Shown piece by piece: positions 46,678 to 59,770 of a DNA stretch of 64,000 nt. A model generated the notes under the pieces. The model made no database searches. It was given only the letters and a program-made list of their open reading frames with translations, and was not told the DNA's origin. The stretch lies in the NCBI GenBank assembly GCA_944548615.1, contig OX155951.1, positions 17,995,453 to 18,059,452 on the forward strand. The letters are read 5' to 3'. The number at the start of each line of letters is the position of its first letter. Position 1 is the stretch's first letter. The position numbers were made by a program, and so were the translations under genes. Source of the DNA: Micropterix aruncella (lineage: Eukaryota; Arthropoda; Insecta; Lepidoptera; Micropterigidae).

Positions 46678-49005
46678 TTTTTATTCATTTTCATATATTT
46701 ACTTGTTTTTTTTATTATCTGTTTTTATATTCTGCAGAGAGGAATGTGTAGTTTTTTAATTAGTGACGAGAAACAATGCCTAGTTTTCAACTTCTATTAA
46801 TGCTGGTATTCAATGTCAACGTTATCCTATCTATTTATTGGCTTTTATTCCGGCATGGGTCTTCGATAGTTTTAGACAATGTGTTTTCTTATATCAGATA
46901 CCGTTTTTGAATGTTAAACAATTTTTTATATTTTACCTGATATGCCATTTTATTTCTGTTCTGAGACTATGTAGTTTTCTACTAGAGACGACATTATGTC
47001 GACGAAAATTGCTTTGCATTATCATGTTACAGATCCCACTCCTGATTGGGTTTTAAATCAAAGGGTTGCTTGATTTGTATCTATGTGTTATATAAAATAC
47101 TTTTAAACCGGCGAGGATGTGGAACAAAAAGGGTGCGTTAAGAAGTGGAAGGTCATGATGACCCTGTATTTAATTTTTTTTAAAAGTATTTATGGGTATG
47201 TAATAAAAAAAACGACGGGAATGAAACTTACGAATACGTTACTAAATAAATATTTTTTATTAAAAAAATACCATTATGCGTAGATAAGTTTCATTATTTT
47301 GAACATACAAAAAGCCTAAAAAATCATCAACTTAAGCAGGACTCTTCGTTACATATTTAAAAAAATCAACAAAAAGAAGCTATTTCATTAAACATTTTTT
47401 TTAAGGCTCTGTATAAAAGATCAATCATTTCTCATCACAAAATTACTAATTCAGTCTTTTGAGATATAAATGATCTCTTGCCATAGCACACAGTTGACAG
47501 AGCAGAACAATGTGTTCTTGACAAATGTACGAATGACACCTTTCGCAAACATTCATATATTTTAGTTATAAACATACATTTTCAGCATTGCATAGAACAC
47601 TGTCAGATGCCATTTTTTTGAAAAATAATGCCTTGAAAAATGGCACAAAATTGCTGCGTCGTGGGTGCGGAAGGGTCATAAATACCCTTTTCGCGTTCGC
47701 GCTCTTCTCTTTAGATTCGCAGGCGGCGGCCGACTGAGTGGTAGGAAAATTCAAGCTCGCAGAGGGAAGGAAAATTCAATAGCTCCAGCTACTGAGAAGT
47801 TCGCCAGCGTACGACCGCTAGACAAAACACTGTACTTAAAACAAAATGAGCATTGTCAAAATGACCCCCCCACATCCTCGCCGGGTTAAATATTGTTTTT
47901 AATTACCAGGTCTTCTTTAATTTAAAAAAATATACAATACATGCATATTTAACTACAAATTAATTGCATAAAGTAATCGATTTGCATGTACTTATTTTTG
48001 ATAATAATTAGGTCAACCCCGGTGCATAGAAACATAGTTAAAACGAAATCATAGAAAGAAGGTAAACACGGTTCATAAAGTAGGTAAAAAAGTAAAAACA
48101 TAAACATAGCAAACATAGAAATAAGGTACATTAGTAAATAGAAATATTTTGAAAACTTTGTGTTTCTTTAAGGCTTTCGATTTTATGGGTTTCAATTCTA
48201 AAATTGCTTACACTTATAAAACGATAAAATGAAAATTAATTATAAAGATTAATAGCTTTATGAGCACAACGTATTGCTAGTCGTCTGTCTGTCCGATACC
48301 ATTGATTTTTATAGTGTATAAAATCAATGCCGATACCATCAGATATTGTACGGTAACAGACGCAGTAATTATAAAAGTTTCTTTTTATTTCTTTTAATTA
48401 TATATCTTTTTGACTGTAAAATCATTACGAATGGCTATAAAATAAAATCTATGAAATCTGTTACAGTATGGTAATTAGAACGGTTTTAATATTTTTAGCA
48501 CGAACTACATTTATGTACAAATAGCATTATTTAACCTGGGAATCATAGAAACAATTTTCAGATAATATTCGATACTAAGTTATACTAGATATAAGTTTAA
48601 CATGTTTACATATCATTTTATTTACATTAAAATTAAAACAAAATTATAGCATAATTATATATGACGGAAAAAAGCCACTGAATGGACTGATTATATTTTT
48701 TCAGACTCGAAAAATAAGAGTTATTGGGAGATAACCTTAGAGGTCCAATGATATACTCGTAGGTACAACTATCCCCTCTCTGATTCCTAATTAATCCGGC
48801 CTAACTGGAAACTTTTTTAAATCTCAGAAATCTTCTGGGTACCATACCCATTAATCATCTTCTCCGGTGTTAATAACCACATTTCCTAGATGAGAGAGCT
48901 TCTGAGAGTTTGAATATGTATGCGTGTTATGGTACCCACATTAGACTTACATTGTTCTACGATTGCTAAAAGCTTTATATTGACATTCCCTAATAAGCTT
49001 CGACT
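46678..49005. other. Gene-free AT-rich stretch
   Basis: No exon was recognised. A short frame at 47642-47680 starts MAQNCCVVG, which recalls the start of a THAP zinc finger, but it stops after 13 codons and nothing convincing follows. A hairpin related to the 622-647 palindrome lies at about 48298-48330. Confidence 0.5.
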
Positions 49006-50397
49006 CAGTTTTCGCGAGTTGAAAGCGTACTAACCGGATACTTCATTAATTTATTCCGTTTGCGTTACATCAGTTGCCTTAACAGATACAGTGTGATTGC
49101 ATGGAGATGCATAAGCAAATATTATACAGATGCGGAAGCTAACATCAGTTACATAATAAGCCGCTTGATGCAACTACATAATGCATTTCATTGAAAATCC
49201 TATTTTTTAATAGTCGAATATTTTGACTGTTGGTTGGTTTGCACGGACGATTAATAGTCTCTTAGACTGGTTGTACAATTCACTTGCAATTTAGATGATA
49301 ACTGAGATATTTATTGCTATTCTGTAATGCAAAATAGGCAAACTGCTTTTTCGCCCAAACCAGAGCACAAATAAGATGCTTGAAATTTTAAATCTATACT
49401 TTACTTCATAAGCTTACATATATCTTGTTTGTTATTGTTATTCGTTTGTGCGCTTTACACAACATAGAGAATAGGAAAAAAACAATTCTCCTGTTTGCGT
49501 TGCAATTTTTCAATTTTTCTATCACTGTTTGAAATTTATCAATTTTGTATTTTTTTACTGCGATACTTTTTATACTAGCTAAATTTCACCTAGCTTTGCC
49601 CCCCCCCCCCCTTCGCCTGCTTACACCCTACTTGGGCCCTCCACCCCACCCGTTTTCTCAATTCTGGAACCTTCTGAAGTATCCTAGATTATTCAGAAAT
49701 ATTCTAGAAATTCCGAAGCATTCTCGGCCTTCTCAAAAGAAAACAGTATGATTGGCTTAGAAAAACAATGTAAGGAATGACGAGTATTCCTCGCGTTGCC
49801 TGTGCAAAATATCAGTTACACATTGAAAGCCGGTAAATAATGCAACTTATTTTAATATACCGATACGATACAAATTCGTATAAAATGAAAACAAACATAC
49901 TCAATTCAGAAGACACCATCACAATTCATCAGTGGTGTAGATTGAGTGTATTCCGCCAGGAATGCAGAAGCTTTCCTTTCCTTTATAATAAGTTTTTGTA
50001 AAAGTTAAAAAAACCGCCGTAAGAATAATGCGTATATGACTAAGTATAATCAGAGGGGAAAAAATAGAAAAATAAATAATGATGATTTCCACGGATACAT
50101 AATGATTAGCATTCATACAAAACTTAATAATTTTGTAATATAGTATAGATGACAGCCGAAGATTCACGGTACAATAAAAACGAACATTCGCACAACAATA
50201 AATTCTATGTAGCAAAAAAACCATGAAAAAAAATTGGTATAATGCTCAAAAAGGCTTTTCTGCGAGGATCATAATTGTCGGCATAGAGATATAACATGAA
50301 ACCTTTTGAAGTTTACTATTTTTATACTAAAATTCGGCCCACAAACTACTTTGGCTCACTCAGCCCACAAACAAGTTTATGTTTACGCTGAACTTAA
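49006..50397. repeat. Duplicated segment, copy 1
   Basis: Nearly identical to 62594-63994. It differs by a few substitutions, the C-run length near 49600 and 1-4-nt indels (for example near 49270). The shared part ends exactly where the TTAA-flanked element begins. An older relative of 49300-49520 lies at 58010-58260. Confidence 0.95.
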
Positions 50398-51762
50398 GAG
50401 CCCCTATCAATTTCGCAATGTGAAAACCGAAAATACACACTTTTTCAGGACGAATTTTACAATAACCATAAGATATATCTGATATTTTTTAATTCACAGT
50501 TATACAACACCTATTTATTTAGTATGTCTACGAAATTTTATATTGATAACAACTTCGTATAAATTAGGAAAAAAAATATACAAAAATGGTTTTTTACATA
50601 AAGACGAAACACGAGGTTTTTCAATTCGTTTTTCTGCTAACTGGTAGCGAAAAACGTTCTGAAAAAAAATGTGCGTACTAAGCATATAATATATTAGTAA
50701 GTCTACGATATATATTTTTTAAATTTATTCAATTAACACTAATAAAAAATGTGTTGTACTATGAATAAACCCAGTAAAATCGTGTGTAAAAACGTCGTCT
50801 ACGCGTAAGAATATAATAAAAATAATTACAAGATATAAACATTTCAATAATTGAGGCATTTACCCACCCAGTATTTTAATTTTTTTTATTTAATGTCTAC
50901 ATATTTCTCTGTAATAAATTATCGAAATCCATGCTTACGCGCTGTTCATTCGCGTTAGTCCGTGCATTCGCGCCCGAGGGCTACTGGACGGTGGACGTGC
51001 GTTGCGTTGATTTCCGGAGCTCGCGATATTCTCGCGTCCTGCGCGCGAATGCTCGCGCCCGGCCGAGCGCTTTTCGACAGTGGATATGCGTCGATTAAGC
51101 GGTTTTGATACTGCAAGATTTGTTAGGGGCTATCCATAAAATACGTCACGCTAAATTTTTGGCATTTTGACCCACTCCTCACCTTATCAGTATTTTTTAT
51201 TGTAGATGTCAAAAAAATGTGTTTAATTTTTAGAAAATAGGTCAAAACATTAAACTTTACTATCAGGCCAAGATTAAAGTTAGAAAAAAAGCTGAAAAAA
51301 CACGAAAGGCGTGTGAATTTCGTAGGCAAATTGTTTTCACCTTCCTAACTATATTTAACTAATTTTTTTTATAGTTTGTTACTTTCTTTAATCTATAAAT
51401 ACGGGTAAAAATGTTGTCCATCGCCAGCGTCGGCGTGGCAACGCTGCAAGCGTCATTGATACCTTTGGATCGTAAGCGAAAAAGAGTAGGGTTTTTGACT
51501 TAAAATAATTGTTCAAAAAAAATAAATTTCAAAAAATCTATAAATATATAATGTATATTTGCAGTGAATTAAATAACAAAAATAAGACATTGCCTGGATC
51601 GTCATCGATGGGTAAAAAAGATGGAGATATAAGGTATTTTTACTTGGTAATAATAACAGTAATTTATAATAATATCGCAAAGGTTTCTATTAACATCTTT
51701 AAGTTTCAGTGGGAAATTGTATATAACCATACACTGTGGAATATAAATAGCGCACAGAACTT

Positions 51763-51915
51763 TAAGGGTTATTTCTACCCGTAACCTTTTTTTTTATTCG
51801 ACAAAAAAAGTTTTAAAAAAAACAAATAAAATAAAAAAGTATGGCACATGAATAGTTTTGGATTATTTTGAGACTATATTTATTCGTATAAAAAAAGCAA
51901 TATTTTCACGATTTG
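51763..51915. repeat. Fragment of the 25258-25570 foldback family
   Basis: AACTTTAAGGG, TTTCTACCCGT and the central AGTATGGCACA, AATAGTTTTGGATTATTTTG match the element in the ERGIC3 intron. Only one arm is clear. Confidence 0.65.
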
Positions 51916-51973
51916 ATATGTTTATACTATTTTAGCATTTATTATTTATTAAAATCGTATTTACGTGTATGTG

Positions 51974-53565
51974 CAGGGTCGGACTGGGCCTAAGGGGCCC
52001 GGGTGGGATTATGACTTTAGGGGCCCTCCGCCCGCCTAGGATCAAGTGATACCATCAGGTCAACCAATAAACCAAATGATAATAATAATCAAATAGGCAC
52101 GAATTTTAGGAAGTTTTTAATTTCAAAGACATACATTTTTATGAAAAAAGTTCCCATCAAAAACAAAAATAAAAGAGGAGAAGTTTCAGCTAGAGGACCA
52201 ATAACTTGTTAAAATAAGACATACATTTTTATATATTTTTATATAGAAAGTTCAATTAACTAATTGATAATGTATTATCCAATCAGCATTTTTTTTAAAA
52301 GAGGAGAAGTTTCAGCTAAATTGTCAATAACTCTTTCGTAAAAACTGATATCCTAGTCATCCTTGATAAGATCCGATTCAGTATTCAGAATAATCAATGA
52401 ATCTAGGAGTCCTTGACCTAGTAGGGAACGAAGCCTGGTCTTAATGCGCTTCAGTGCTGAAAATCGTCTCTCGCGAGTCACTTGCGTAAATGACATTGTG
52501 AGTATTGTACAATAAGCTACGTATAAGTTGGAGTTCGTACTTATGTGCATATTATACTCAGACAAAAGTTTACATGCACATGGTATGCAACTTCGGCAAG
52601 CATCGGAACCTCTTCTTCCTCCTCTTCATCTTCTTTCTCAATCTGAGAATCTGAATCCTTTGTGTGATGCTCCCTAAGTGAAATGTGTTCGTCCCAAATA
52701 GTTTTAGAAAGTTCTTTAAAACTTTTTGCAAAAGATTCGAGTTCTTTTGAAAGTAATTCTCGATCAACATTGGCAATAGATGCGATTGACTTTAATGCAT
52801 TATCAGGAATTCCGTTTTTGTCAATTTCGTGGAAGTTGTTCGGATCCAAACAAGCGACATCCTTCATTAAATGCTCATTGCAGTTGAATTTTTCATCTAT
52901 TTTAACTAGAGTCGTGTTGATGATGACCTTGTATACGATAATAGAGAAAATTTATTTGGGTCCGCAGATAGCAGTCCAATTTCATCTTGACATAACTCAT
53001 CTTTTTTCTTTTTTCATCATCGGTTTTCTAGATGTTCTCCGTAATGGCAGCGTGGTCTGTATTTCAACATCAACGTTTTCGACTTGAATTAATTCTTGGA
53101 CCTGGGATTCAAACAAACTTGCAGCACTGAAAATGTCGTCAAAATGATCTAATTGTTTCCACAAATTCTTCTCCAAAGTTTTGATAAATCCCCAAGCTTT
53201 AAGGTAGTCTAGTGTAGGAGTTTGCAGGTATAAGCTTACAGGGGTTGATAAATCGAATATTTTCTTGAAGCGCAGGCTGTCAGAATTGTTTCAAATTTAA
53301 GAAAGGAATCCATCAATGCTTTGTATGAAATGAAACCTTTGGCTCGAACTCCGTGCTCAAAGATATGGCACTTAGAGTCTTTATCAACGCAACGTATCGA
53401 ATTTTCTCCGTGATGGTTGTCAATGCTTTGTCTTTGGCCCACCATCTCGTTTTTCCGATGTTCTGTAATCGTCTCAACTTGTCTCTACCAGCTGTTATTT
53501 CCGCGATTTTGTCCACCCACACGCGCTCGAATGATTCGTGAATAAATACACTTGTAGACTCCAAG
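51974..53565 (-). pseudogene. hAT transposase remnant
   Basis: The 3' end of the element is CAGGGTCGGACTGGGCC (51974), a typical hAT terminus. Minus-strand frames from 53565 to 52353 give pieces in order: a stretch with RLQNIGKTRWWAKDKAL, an acidic region (about 52600-52860), and the C-terminal dimerisation motif VTRERRFSALKRIKTRLRS followed by LLGQGLLDSLIILN. Frameshifts and missing parts make it non-functional. The matching left terminus was not found, so the 5' half is deleted. It is nested in the 4.9-kb element. Confidence 0.8.
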
Positions 53566-53779
53566 ATGCCGAATAAATTCTATGCTTCAGTACAACTTAA
53601 CGTACAACTTCAGTACAACTTGGAAAGCCGAGCCTGTCAAAATGTTACTGTCGAATAAATTGAATGTAGCAATTATTTATTACGCAACTATAATGAAAAG
53701 AACTTGAATTTGACGAAAGATACATCGATGCCAATTGGTGAACGAAGACCGCTCAATAGTGATCGACTCAAACGTCTAC

Positions 53780-54540
53780 GGATATCCGTTAAATCGGCAG
53801 TTTGATACAGGAAAGCGCAAAATCTTCCCTTGGTAGACAGATAAATAATCTACAAAACGACATTTTAAACAGTCCGAAGCATATATTTGAGAACACACAA
53901 ATTTTGAAAACTATTTCTGCACAGCTGAAAAAAACTAGATACAAGCAGTGTCCCCACAGTAAACACTTTACTGCGGAAATTAAATTCAAATACCTCCAAC
54001 TTCGAATATCATGCTCGAAGTCTCCTATACAATTTAAACATCAACAGAGCTGGACAATTCAATGCTATCGTCGCAAAATTTATTGGAGTAAAACGCATTA
54101 ATTTTGCTTTGAAAGATTCCTACAAACTAAAGTGTTACGTGGTAGTAGTGGTGTATAATACGGGAACATTGATATATAAACTACATAAAACAATTTTCGA
54201 TAAAAGCCCATCTACTAATGCGAAAAAAATTGAACAGCAGAAACTTATGCAGAATACTAGGACGAAGACAACAAAGCAAAAATACGTCTTTTATTCAACG
54301 CCGATAGTAGTGACTACGGGGAAGCATGTCAAAAGCCAGACATGTCATCGGATGAGTATGAAATAGCCAAGGAGCTGTTTTTGGAAAATATGAAACAACA
54401 AATAAAGGACCGTCACGAAATTGAAAGAGATACGATATTACAAGCAGAAAGCGCTTTATGGCTGGAACTAAGAAGGTGTCTTTTAACAGCATCAAATTTC
54501 TCCAACACTTGCAAACGACGTGAAAATATTAGTTCAGCGC
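53780..54540 (+). pseudogene. YqaJ-type recombinase-like protein, 3'-truncated
   Basis: Read with at least two frameshifts, this encodes a QFNAIVAKFIGVKRINFALK-like stretch (54055-54115), VVYNTGTLIYKLHKTIFDKS (54150-54210), a Lys-rich linker, and then in 54342-54530 SALWLELRRCLLTASNFSN with CKRRENISSAPLVKK. The (W)xxxRxxxxTASNF segment is the start of the YqaJ exonuclease fold. The catalytic core that should follow is absent; the frame runs into unrelated sequence. Proteins of this type are common in arthropod DNA transposons. Confidence 0.75.
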
Positions 54541-54699
54541 CTCTCGTAAAGAAGCGTGCTTGTTTTCATTCAACATATATTCTGGTTGTATTATATTTTG
54601 TTTTATAGTTGCAACAATAACTTATAATACTATATACATACTTTGTAAATGCCAACCTCACTATTCGCTAGGTCATAAAAAAATATAACAGATTAATGG

Positions 54700-54960
54700 C
54701 GGTATTTTATATTTCTGATCTTACATTGTAAGGTCCCGGGTTCGATTCCCGACTGGGTCACTATTTTCCGTTAGGATCTAATTAACGGAATTGCATTTTC
54801 GATTCTGTCGATGGAATACAATAACAAGACACACACTTACAGACATGTTACACGCACACATACATATAACACGTCATAGTAGGGTTGGTTGTAAAAGATT
54901 GTCATATGACAATAAACCCGCCCATATTTTCACAATAAAGAGTATAAACAAGAAATGATA
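54700..54960 (+). repeat. tRNA-derived SINE-like fragment
   Basis: GGTCCCGGGTTCGATTCCCG (54732-54751) is a good polymerase III B box in a T-arm-like context. No A box or cloverleaf precedes it, so this is not a tRNA gene. The following sequence with ACACAC and CAATAAA-like end suggests a SINE tail. Confidence 0.55.
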
Positions 54961-55284
54961 ACCATAATATGTGACGAAATTTTTATTTTCTGTTATTATT
55001 ATGTATGTCCAAACAAAAAATATTCAAACTTTTAATGACAAATATATTTTTTTAGTAGGTAACAATTTATCGAGTCACATATAATAACGTTGAGATGTTA
55101 TACAACATATTTTTTACTAATTTTACATACCACTTGAGTGCTGATAATCGGTCGCGGATCAAGATTGTTTGTTGCCGCTGCGCCCGTATCTCTTCATTTG
55201 ACTACGATAGTTCGAACGGCGACACCTGCGCTGCTCTGAAAATACCTAAACTAAGCGTGCGGCGAAATTGATAGGGACTCTTAA

Positions 55285-58200
55285 CCGAAAAACAAATGAA
55301 TATTAAAATCTTTCCAATCTTTTTAGACTATTTATATTTCCCCCTGTTATTTCTCATAGGATATAGAAGATTATTAAATAAGACATTAGTCACATGAGAT
55401 TTTAGACTTATGCCTAACTATTCGATCAACTTTTATAGTTAAAATACATTTATACTTAATTAGACTTTATATTTTTGATTATGCGATGTCGTCTTTTAGG
55501 AAGTGTAGGCTTTTTCTTTTCCTTGAAGAGGAAAAGCATGTTTTGTGTACCTTATTTTATATATTTTTCACAGTAATAACGACCTCAATAAAAGAATAGA
55601 TAGTTTTGAATTCAGCTTTTTATGTAAACTATTCGGTTAGTATTTTTTTTATTTTTTAAATGAAGTTTTTGACTAGAATCGTCTCAGAATCGTTACAGAA
55701 ATAAATGGGAATTAATTGTGACGAGATATTTACAAGAGACACCAAGCCTTAGACAATCGAAAAACTGGCAACAGAAAGTGGAGAGAAACTAAATAAACCG
55801 TTTAGTTGGCTCGATGACAAGAGTTCCCGTTTGCATTCGAAACTATGCGCGCACTAGACGCGCGAGCATACTAATGACATTAATGAAGAAGTTGTGACTA
55901 ACCGTTTGCTAGTAGAAGTAACGCAAAGGCGTGAATCGTCCGCACTCGCGCCATGGCTTCTCAGCTCCGACTGTCCCGATCAACTAACGCCCGAGACGCC
56001 GTGATGACACTGTCAAGCTCGAAAGCCTCGAAAAAAATCGGCAACTCGCGCGCGTTCGTTCCGTATGAAATTTCCTCAAACGCCGCCTCGTCGTGGGCCT
56101 TTAATATTCTTCATCTTAACATTTGCATATTTAATTTCATCTCGTAGTGTGTGGTAACTGGTCCCCCCAAGGCTGAATTTATTATAAATATTAATTCGGT
56201 GTTTCTTAATTTATTGTACTTTTTATTGATTCCGTATAATTTAATTGCATTTCCATTGGCTGAGTACACATACCGCGAGCGTTGTATGTCAATGTAGGAA
56301 TGTTGTTGATGATAATGATGACGTTTTGGAAGGGAGGCGGGGGGGGGGGGGTCCCTAGCCGATCACCCGGCAAGTAGCGCTACTTTGTCGCCTATCGTGG
56401 CTTACCCCACTTGTGTATCTATTATTCACCAGTCCATTTAATAGATCTTGCATCAGTTCACCTGGGAGATCAGTCGCAGAATCCACAGTGTAAGAAGGCT
56501 CATATGTGTCCAACATTTTCTATATTATTGTAGCAAAACCCGGGCATGTACATATTGGATGCTGATCCTACTAATGCCTATTCCGCAACCCTTGTAGACG
56601 GGGTCGTCGACTATCCCTAGTGACTGCATATGCCGGTTAATACCGTAGTGCTCAATGGGCAGACCCGGTCCGCTCTCTTCCACGTGTTATCCTTGGAAAT
56701 CTCAGGCAGTAACTTTGTAATCTTATCGTGAGTTCACTAATGGCGCATTTTGCTTGCCTCTGGTTTGTTTCTCTCCACTTGTCCTTTCTTACACTTCTTG
56801 GTTCCGTCTAGATTTTATTGCTTATGTTACGAATTGCTCATGAAAATATATAAAGTATATGGGAAACCGCAGCTTGAATATGGTTTCCAAATTTAAAGCT
56901 TCTATTTCTCTAAAAATATGTATCATTTTACATACACAACGCAATAAATCAACAGTAGATAACTCAATATACGGTATGAGTGCCAACTCTCACTTGAAGG
57001 GGCATTTATTCAAGCTCGCAAAAACCTTTTCCAAAAGCAATGCTATCAAGCATTTCCTGTCAAGACGAGTAGCGAAAATGTCGATTTACCACGTGATACA
57101 ATTAGTTAAAAAAATGTTAACCAATTTAAAAACAGACTCGTTAGGCACATTTATAGTCAACAAAACCCAGATTTGATGTCATCAGCTGGTGCCTGCCCAA
57201 AAACAACAATAAAAGTAATAAAGAATGCAACGGCTGATAATGGCTATATACAAAAATGTTTTAAGTACCTTGCGTCATGGTCGATGCCGAATTAATCGGT
57301 GTAGGGGCACCTAGGCCATCGACACATTGGGGCCCATAATATCTACATTCTTGCTGTTACGAAACAACAATTTAATTGCTACAAATAATCACTTACTTTT
57401 CAGGGGCCAAATGGGGATCTATATTTTTTAATAAAAGCGTCGTTTGTACAAAAAATACACAGGACGTTGAAGCTGACGTTAAAGTTGGTTTTTTGGGATG
57501 TTTTTATCTTTCTGTTATGTTCGTTCTTTATTCATCTATTTAGCCATGGAGCTACTTTAGTAGTCAAAAATGTGTCATCGAGGTGGCAAAAACATCAAAA
57601 TTGGTGAGTTTTATAGGCCATAGGGAGTTTCAATAGCTAGATCAAAATGTATTTTTACCAGCATCAGAAACACACGAGATCTTGAAAACATGCCAAGAAA
57701 ACAGGAAATCAGGCATTTCGGCAAGAAATATTTGTTCGGGATCCCATGTATTGGGTTTCCTTTACTAACCGTGAGTCGCCGAAGACCGGACAAAACATGT
57801 TATCAGAAAACAACAAAATTATTTTCTATATTACACGACTACGATATCTCATTATTATTAAGCGAAATACATTTTGAAACAATGGCAATGTGAGCTAATG
57901 ATACTGTGGAAAACTGAGCAATGGGTTCCAAGAGCACCGATTATCCTGGTTGTGACGAAATTAAACGCAATGACTTTCTCTCTTCGGCCTTCACATAATA
58001 ATGACGACATTGGTGCCATAAGAGATACTTTCTGTTGTTCTGTAACGCAAAACAGGCGATTTGATCCCTTCCCCCTCTTGATTCGGGATGCTGCCCAAAC
58101 CAGCGCACAAATAAGACCCTTGAAAGATTATAACGATAAATCACTTCATCTATCAAGCAGTCTTGTTCCCTTATTTGTTTGTGTAAAACTTGGACTGCAG

Positions 58201-58870
58201 CTAGATTTGAACAAAAAACTATTCGCCTGTTTTACCTTGCAGAATAACAGAAAATAAATCTTATGGCTAAACGCTGCAATGGCATAAATAATATGGCCTT
58301 AAGTATTAATGGCAGTTTTGTTTATAATTTAGCGATTGTGTGGAATCGTCTAGGAGCGACGTTGCGGTTTTATCTATAGCTAGATTTTAAAACTATGCTG
58401 CTGGTAAATGATTTATAACGACTTACTATTATTTGTTATTGTATTATTTATCTGGAAAAAATATACACCTGGAAAAGTAACATGCAAGGTGAAGAAAAAT
58501 AAAACACGAAGAAAACTATTTTATCTACCTCAGCCTGCGTACCATTGCCAATATTGTTACACGACGTTGTCTTTCAGACTAACAAAATCGGCTAGAATAT
58601 GCATTCACTTTTTAGGTATAGAGTTAAACTTTGAGGTCGCGCGGCTGCAGGGTCTTGTGATTTGAAAAAAAAAATGAAATGACAGCACTCGAATATATCT
58701 GAGTTTCTCTTTCCATTCCAATGAATCTAACTCTGAAATAAGCAAAACGAATTAAGACTTCTCTAACTCATCAGATTGGTCAAAGAGCCATGGACTGAAA
58801 CTCAAACCCCTTAAACCTTTATACTTGGTAATAGGATAAACTTGCAACGTTGAATTCCTTTACTCGCCCA
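55285..58870. other. Gene-free stretch
   Basis: Several open frames of 60-127 codons (for example 56859-57176 and 57874-58257) match nothing I recognise. A G-run lies at 56336-56351. The part 58010-58260 is a diverged relative of 49300-49520 (AACCAG.GCACAAATAAGA.. and following). Confidence 0.5.
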
Positions 58871-58879
58871 GATTACTAT

Positions 58880-59035
58880 TGACGAAGTAGCGATTCCTTA
58901 AGTAGACATCGCCAGTTATCTTGGACTGCACATTGATGATCATCTTCTTTTCGAATCCCACTTAAAGCGCAAAACAGTGGAGCTTCTCTCGTTTGAAATG
59001 TCTGTATCAAATCAAAGACTATCTTCATACATATT
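58880..59035 (+). pseudogene. LINE reverse transcriptase fragment
   Basis: One frame reads YLGLHIDDHLLFESHLKRKT, then LSFEMSVSNQRLSSY. This is the (Y)LGxxxDxxLxFxxH region that follows the RT domain in jockey-like LINEs. It is cut by the Tigger-like element at 59039. Confidence 0.6.
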
Positions 59036-59038
59036 ATA

Positions 59039-59520
59039 CAGTAGAACTCCAATTATCCGAACTCCGACTATCCGAATCGCGGATTATCCGAAATTAGGAC
59101 AAAAAGAAAATTAAGACGAAAACGTACTGCGATTAGCCAAACCTACAATATTAAACTTCGTGTCAGTGCTTGAAAACGAAGATGGAAGTTCTTCAAGAAA
59201 GTCAATGAAGGCAGCTACAAACACAGATTTACAAGGTGCCGTTTTCAAGTGGTTTTTGCAACAACGTTCTATAGGAAACCCAATTTCCCATAGAACGTTC
59301 AGATTCTTTGTGTAAAGGCTAAAACCTTAGATCAAAAACTTGGTTGTTCATCCTTTAAAGCAAGTAACGTCTGGCTAAGAAATGAATTAAAAGCTATTTT
59401 TCTTTTGAAAAATACAGTATTTAAAAAATAGACCCATTTTTCAGAAATCCAATTATGCGAAATTTTGATTATCCAAATGGGGTGCGGTCCCAAATGATTC
59501 GGTTAATTGGAGTTCTACTC
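59039..59520 (+). mobile_element. Tigger/pogo-like element, copy 2
   Basis: The ends are CAGTAGAACTCCAATTATCC and the complement of GGTTAATTGGAGTTCTACT. The interior keeps a trace of the CENP-B-like DNA-binding region of Tigger transposases (FKWFLQQRSIGNPIS near 59240), broken by stops. It is inserted in a LINE fragment. Confidence 0.8.
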
Positions 59521-59770
59521 ATTAGGATTTAACGAAAACTTTCAACGTACCCTTCCTCGACTACCTCAACTGCGTTATGGTCCGTGTTTGAGTCGCGTCG
59601 TACCAAAATAGGATTCATATTCAACCTTTACAGGTTGAGTTTTTTATTAGTGAGATCCTTGAAGTGGATGAATCTGTACAAGCAAATAGGCAATTTTAAA
59701 TTAAAAAAACGTTTTTTTTTTTTTTTGGAAAATTTAAAAAACTTGACCGATAAATACAAGTTTGACAAGC

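Larger units (their letters stand above)
50394..55284 (+). mobile_element. 4.9-kb TTAA-flanked DNA element with YqaJ-like gene remnant
   Basis: TTAA (50394-50397) plus GAGCCCCTATCAATTTCGC at the left; the complement GCGAAATTGATAGGGACTC plus TTAA (55281-55284) at the right, with one mismatch in 19. The other copy of the flank (63981-64000) reads GAAC-TTTA-CCGAAA, a near-empty site. The right part carries a decayed YqaJ-domain gene. In the known ISL2EU and related eukaryotic DNA transposons such a gene accompanies the transposase; I see no transposase. The TTAA site would also suit Kolobok or piggyBac. A hAT remnant and a MITE fragment are nested inside. Confidence 0.75.

Noticed and set aside
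47640..47890. THAP-domain transposase or host gene
   Set aside because: MAQNCCVVG looks like a THAP start, but it stops after 13 codons and the Cys/His pattern is not completed in any frame.
52683..53087. 134-codon plus-strand open frame
   Set aside because: It is antisense to the hAT transposase remnant, which explains the openness.
54730..54755. tRNA gene
   Set aside because: Only a B box/T arm is present. No A box, anticodon stem or acceptor stem can be formed, so a SINE remnant is preferred.
56859..57176. 105-codon open frame, basic, Ser/Lys-rich
   Set aside because: No similarity that I can name, no convincing homeodomain-like HTH and no splice context. It is treated as chance or transposon debris.
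57690..57893. Possible THAP-like fragment (SEIHFET near the end)
   Set aside because: A resemblance to a short SEHFE word only; the zinc ligands in front are missing.
58408..58665. piggyBac C-terminal zinc-finger fragment
   Set aside because: The frame has some Cys residues and a basic stretch, but the spacing does not fit the cysteine-rich domain well enough to claim it.
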